A stretch of DNA of 64,000 nucleotides from Nibrella viscosa (lineage in GTDB: Bacteria > Bacteroidota > Bacteroidia > Cytophagales > Spirosomataceae): the NCBI RefSeq assembly GCF_039541875.1, contig NZ_BAABHB010000001.1:744001-808000 (forward strand). The letters run 5' to 3'. Below the pieces are notes generated by a model. The model saw nothing but the letters and a program-made list of their open reading frames with translations. It ran no database searches and was not told where the DNA came from. A program made the position numbers and the translations under genes. Positions within the stretch are counted from its first letter, which is position 1, and each line of letters opens with the position of its first letter. Shown here in pieces: positions 61,087-64,000 of the stretch.

Positions 61087-61737
61087 TCAATACCACACCA
61101 ACACCTCGTCCTTCTCCTTGCGCTTAATATCCGGTACGGTCGCATCGGGGGCGGGGTAGCCGACGGGGATCAGCAGGAACGGCTTTTCGTTGGCGGGGCG
61201 GTTGAGCAGCTTGGTCAGGAAATCCATCGGGCTGGGTGTGTGGGTAAGGGCCACCAGGCCGGCGTCGTGAATGGCCGCCAGCAGAAAGCCGCAGGCCAGC
61301 CCGACCGATTCCGTGACGTAATAGTTGTTGCGCTTTTGCTCGCCTTTCAGCTCGTAAATACGGCGGAAGACGATGATGAGCCAGGGGGCGGTTTCCAGGA
61401 AAGGCTTTCGCCAGTCGGTGCCGAGGGGGGCCAGGTCTTCCAGCCATTCGGGCGACATACGGCCGTGGTAGCTGCGGTATTCTTCGGCCTCGGCGGCTTC
61501 CCGAATTTGTCGTTTCAGATCCGGGGTGCCCACCACACAGAAGGTCCACGGCTGCTTGTTGGCGCCCGAGGGCGCGGTGGATGCCGTCATAATCAGGTTT
61601 TCGATGACGGCACGGGGAACGGGCTGGTCGGTAAAATCGCGAACGGTGCGCCGGGTATCCATAAAGGCGTAATAGTCGGCGCTGCGCTGGTACAGGTCGG
61701 CTTCGGTGGGGAGTTGAGCGGGTTGGTAGGGTAACAT
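61087..61737 (-). CDS. Nitroreductase family protein
   Basis: 216 residues. The FMN-binding start MDTRRTVRDFTDQPVPRAVI and the later SVGLACGFLLAAIHDAGLVALTHTPSPM and NEKPFLLIPVGYPA fit the nitroreductase fold. It reduces nitro, quinone or flavin substrates with NAD(P)H. It starts 13 bases after the end of moeA on the same strand, so they are probably co-transcribed. Confidence 0.9.
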   Translation of the reverse strand: MLPYQPAQLPTEADLYQRSADYYAFMDTRRTVRDFTDQPVPRAVIENLIMTASTAPSGANKQPWTFCVVGTPDLKRQIREAAEAEEYRSYHGRMSPEWLEDLAPLGTDWRKPFLETAPWLIIVFRRIYELKGEQKRNNYYVTESVGLACGFLLAAIHDAGLVALTHTPSPMDFLTKLLNRPANEKPFLLIPVGYPAPDATVPDIKRKEKDEVLVWY

Positions 61738-61750
61738 AGGTGGCAGGGTG

Positions 61751-62947
61751 TCAGCTGAACGTCAATATTAGGAATACTTCCCCGGCCTTAAAATCGGACT
61801 GCTCGGCTGGTAGTTCCAGAAAACCATCGGCGTCGATGAGGTTGGCGTAGTCTCCGGAGCCGCTGCCGGGTAGCGGCTGGGCGAGCTGGCTTCCGTCGGG
61901 CTGACTGATTAGCTTAACAGGGAGAAAATACGTCAGCGCCGGCTTAAAAGTCACCGGTTCGGCTAATGTGGCAAAACGGGTATACTCCGACTGGCAGCCC
62001 ATTGATGCGTGCAGAAACGGCAGCAGGTAGCGGTAGAGGCACATGGTGGTGGAAACCGGATTGCCGGGAAGGCCAAAAACCACCTTGCCGGCATCGGTGG
62101 TGCCGAACCAGAGCGGCTTGCCGGGGCGCTGGGCAATCTTATGGAAGCGCTCCCGAACGCCGAGGTCCATCATGACCCCCGGCACAAAATCGGCCATGCC
62201 CGCCGATACGCCCCCACTCAGAATCAGGAGGTCGTTTTTCTGCAAAATGGTTGCCAGCCCGGCCGTCATTTTCGCCTGATCGTCGGGCAGGTGGTTCAGC
62301 GAGGCTTCGATGCCCAGGGTTTGCAGGGCGGCATACAGCATATAGGTGTTGGAGCCACGAATCTGGTGGAGCAGTGGGGTTTCATCGACGCCCACCAGTT
62401 CGTCGCCGGTCGAGATCAGCGCGATACGGGGCAGGGCGCTTACCGCAACCGTCGGTTTTCCCACCGAGGCCAGCACGGCAATTTCGGTCGGTCGGAGTCG
62501 GGTACCGGCCGGTAACAGCAATTCACCTGCCTGTCGGTCGGTCGCCTGGCGGTGAACATTCTGGCCCGCCTGAATTTCGTCGATGGCGATGGTAGCCACG
62601 CCATTGGCGACTGTGATGTCTTCGTAGCGTATAACGGTATCCGTGCCATCGGGCAGTACGGCTCCGGTCATCACTTCCAGGCATTCATCCGGTGTGGTGA
62701 GGGTAAACAGCGGCTGACCGGCAAATTGGGTGCCGATAATGGGGAAGGTACGCTGCCCACCGGCAAAGGCTTCGTAGCGAATGGCGATGCCGTCCATCGT
62801 TACCCGGTCGAAGGGCGGAAAATCGCGGTCGGCGCGGATGTCTTCACGCAGGACGCGGCCGACGGCCTGGGTCAGCGGGACAGTTTCGGTGGGTAAGGGA
62901 AGTGTATAGGTCAGAATCCGGGAGAGGGCTTCGGCAACGGATAGCAT
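61751..62947 (-). CDS. moeA: Molybdopterin molybdotransferase MoeA
   Basis: 398 residues from the ATG at 62947 (MLSVAEALSRILTYTLPL), the standard opening; the frame extends upstream to 63121 but without sense. MoeA landmarks: DFPPFDRVTMDGIAIRY, EVMTGAVLPDGTDTVIRYED, RIALISTGDEL, LLILSGGVSAGMADFVPGVM and VFGLPGNPVSTTMCLYRYL. It inserts molybdenum into molybdopterin. The divergent gene starts 172 bases away; the gap holds no clear motif. Confidence 0.95.
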   Translation of the reverse strand: MLSVAEALSRILTYTLPLPTETVPLTQAVGRVLREDIRADRDFPPFDRVTMDGIAIRYEAFAGGQRTFPIIGTQFAGQPLFTLTTPDECLEVMTGAVLPDGTDTVIRYEDITVANGVATIAIDEIQAGQNVHRQATDRQAGELLLPAGTRLRPTEIAVLASVGKPTVAVSALPRIALISTGDELVGVDETPLLHQIRGSNTYMLYAALQTLGIEASLNHLPDDQAKMTAGLATILQKNDLLILSGGVSAGMADFVPGVMMDLGVRERFHKIAQRPGKPLWFGTTDAGKVVFGLPGNPVSTTMCLYRYLLPFLHASMGCQSEYTRFATLAEPVTFKPALTYFLPVKLISQPDGSQLAQPLPGSGSGDYANLIDADGFLELPAEQSDFKAGEVFLILTFS

Positions 62948-63119
62948 GGTGGCTGGTTGATTGAGTAATTGGTTGAACGGGTATAGTCCGCTTTGGCAAT
63001 GGGTGGTCAAATTACAATTTCCCGGTGATTTGTGGTAAAGAATGTCCGGTGATTTGGCTGCAACGGATTTTCTTCTAATTTTATCCTGCATATTCCTAAC
63101 TCCGATCAGATTTATTCCC

Positions 63120-64000
63120 ATGTACTTCTTTCGTTTGGTACGTATTCCTGTTTTGCTGACGCTTCTGTATACTACACAAGTTTTTAGCCAGAACCAGCCG
63201 GCTAAACCGGCGTCCTCTCCGGCAGTCGAGCGCTTTGACCGGGATTATGAACTGGAGGCCACCATGCTGGGGTATTTTGGCAAAGACGGTGCCCGCAATC
63301 CTACGCTGAAAGCGAACAAAGGGGATAAGGTGCGGATTACCATCAGAAATGGTGAGCAGATGACGCACGACATTGCCCTGGAAAAACTCGGCCTGAAAAG
63401 TAAGACGATTTTGGATAAGGGTGCCCGCACCAGCATCACGTTTACCGCCGGCCAGAGCGATACGTATTATTGCACGGTACCCGGCCACCGAACCGCCGGC
63501 ATGGTCGGCAGTTTTGAGGTAGTAGAGGGCGTAATCTCTGATATTACGATAGCTGGACAGGTACCCTTGAAGAACAATCTGCCCCTCAACCTGAGTTTCG
63601 AAAGCGGGAGCCTGAAAGACTGGACCGCTACCGGCGATGCGTTTACAAGCCCATTGTACGACCAGGATCCGTCACCGGTGCATGAAAAAGAGATGCATAT
63701 CGGCTACGAGGGTAAGTATTTTCTAAGCAGTGGCGGCAACACTAATTATAAACTGACGGGCACGTTAACATCGGTGCCGTTTACGGTCACCCAGCCGTTT
63801 GCCGCGTTTCGGGTGTCGGGTGGAGCCTTGCAGGATACCCGCGTTGAACTGGTTGAGGCAAGCACCAACAAGGTTATTTTCCAGATAACCGGGCAGGGCC
63901 GGGCCACGCTGCAGCCGGTAGTGGTTGATATGCAGTCGTACCTGAACAAAGAGATTTTTATCCGGATCATCGACAACGAAACTGGCATCTCGCAGATACC
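63120..64000 (+). CDS. Exported protein with a cupredoxin domain (partial)
   Basis: Open at the right edge; 293 residues are in the window. A signal peptide ends near TTQVFSQ. The N-terminal domain (about 35-140) is a blue-copper cupredoxin: His in EQMTHDIALEKL and the Cys-x4-His-x4-Met ligand set in YYCTVPGHRTAGM. It is followed by a beta-sandwich-like region (NLSFESGSLKDWTATGDAF, CBM-like). The remaining part lies outside. In Bacteroidota such N-termini often precede a PQQ-type dehydrogenase or heme domain (inference), which would fit the redox theme here. Confidence 0.8.
   Translation, partial: MYFFRLVRIPVLLTLLYTTQVFSQNQPAKPASSPAVERFDRDYELEATMLGYFGKDGARNPTLKANKGDKVRITIRNGEQMTHDIALEKLGLKSKTILDKGARTSITFTAGQSDTYYCTVPGHRTAGMVGSFEVVEGVISDITIAGQVPLKNNLPLNLSFESGSLKDWTATGDAFTSPLYDQDPSPVHEKEMHIGYEGKYFLSSGGNTNYKLTGTLTSVPFTVTQPFAAFRVSGGALQDTRVELVEASTNKVIFQITGQGRATLQPVVVDMQSYLNKEIFIRIIDNETGISQI

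Noticed and set aside
1..64000. CRISPR arrays, insertion sequences, integrases, phage genes
   Set aside because: No regularly spaced direct repeats and no transposase, integrase or phage structural motifs were found by reading the window.

Overview
The window looks like chromosomal DNA of a Bacteroidota member, most likely order Cytophagales and close to Spirosoma/Larkinella. The grounds are: secreted proteins ending in type IX secretion (T9SS) sorting domains, a TonB receptor with a carboxypeptidase-regulatory N-terminus, large multidomain sugar dehydrogenase/cytochrome proteins of the kind common in soil and freshwater Bacteroidota, several promoters of the TTG-N19-21-TAnnTTTG type, and a GC content that looks mid-50s by eye. 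No rRNA operon, insertion sequence, phage or CRISPR array was seen.

Layout. 1-6.8 kb: an SRP RNA on the minus strand, a TPR lipoprotein, two small membrane proteins, a very large ThuA/sugar-dehydrogenase/cytochrome fusion, and a small secreted protein. 6.8-10.5 kb: a minus-strand run of nitrilase, MFS exporter, esterase and SGNH hydrolase. 10.7-15.4 kb: a GH43 enzyme facing a sugar isomerase/epimerase and two Gfo/Idh/MocA oxidoreductases. 15.5-23.9 kb: DUF2147 protein, thioesterase, a symporter/cupin-like/aldo-keto reductase operon, a deacetylase, and a T9SS metalloprotease. 24-29.5 kb: a candidate small RNA, an exported RraA-like protein with an enolase-superfamily enzyme, sufB, an Lrp regulator and an anomalous tRNA-Leu-like RNA. 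29.5-41.5 kb: DUF819 permease, lepA, NmrA-like reductase, a broken DUF1016 nuclease, bestrophin, flavin oxidoreductase, penicillin-acylase-family hydrolase, DinB and SMP-30. 41.7-45.3 kb: a more AT-rich stretch with a lipoprotein and a broken T9SS thermolysin-like protease. 46-54 kb: glycosidase, PVC-type HEAT/cytochrome protein and TonB receptor. 54-64 kb: a second SMP-30, Dps, a second bestrophin, decayed acetyltransferase and methyltransferase, VOC protein with AraC regulator, a third Gfo/Idh/MocA, nitroreductase, moeA and the start of a cupredoxin-domain protein.

The dominant theme is oxidation and breakdown of sugars: exported PQQ-type sugar dehydrogenase and cytochrome modules, lactonases, Gfo/Idh/MocA dehydrogenases, isomerase/epimerase, and glycosidases. 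This would fit uptake of plant or microbial glycans and an oxidised-sugar route of catabolism (inference). Second, the window has many palindromes between genes built from repeated short words, plus mononucleotide tracts and a 25-bp tandem duplication inside genes for secreted enzymes. The strongest candidates for undescribed biology are the anomalous tRNA-like RNA, the orphan small RNA at 24.2 kb, the word-built palindromes, and the possibly switchable T9SS protease.
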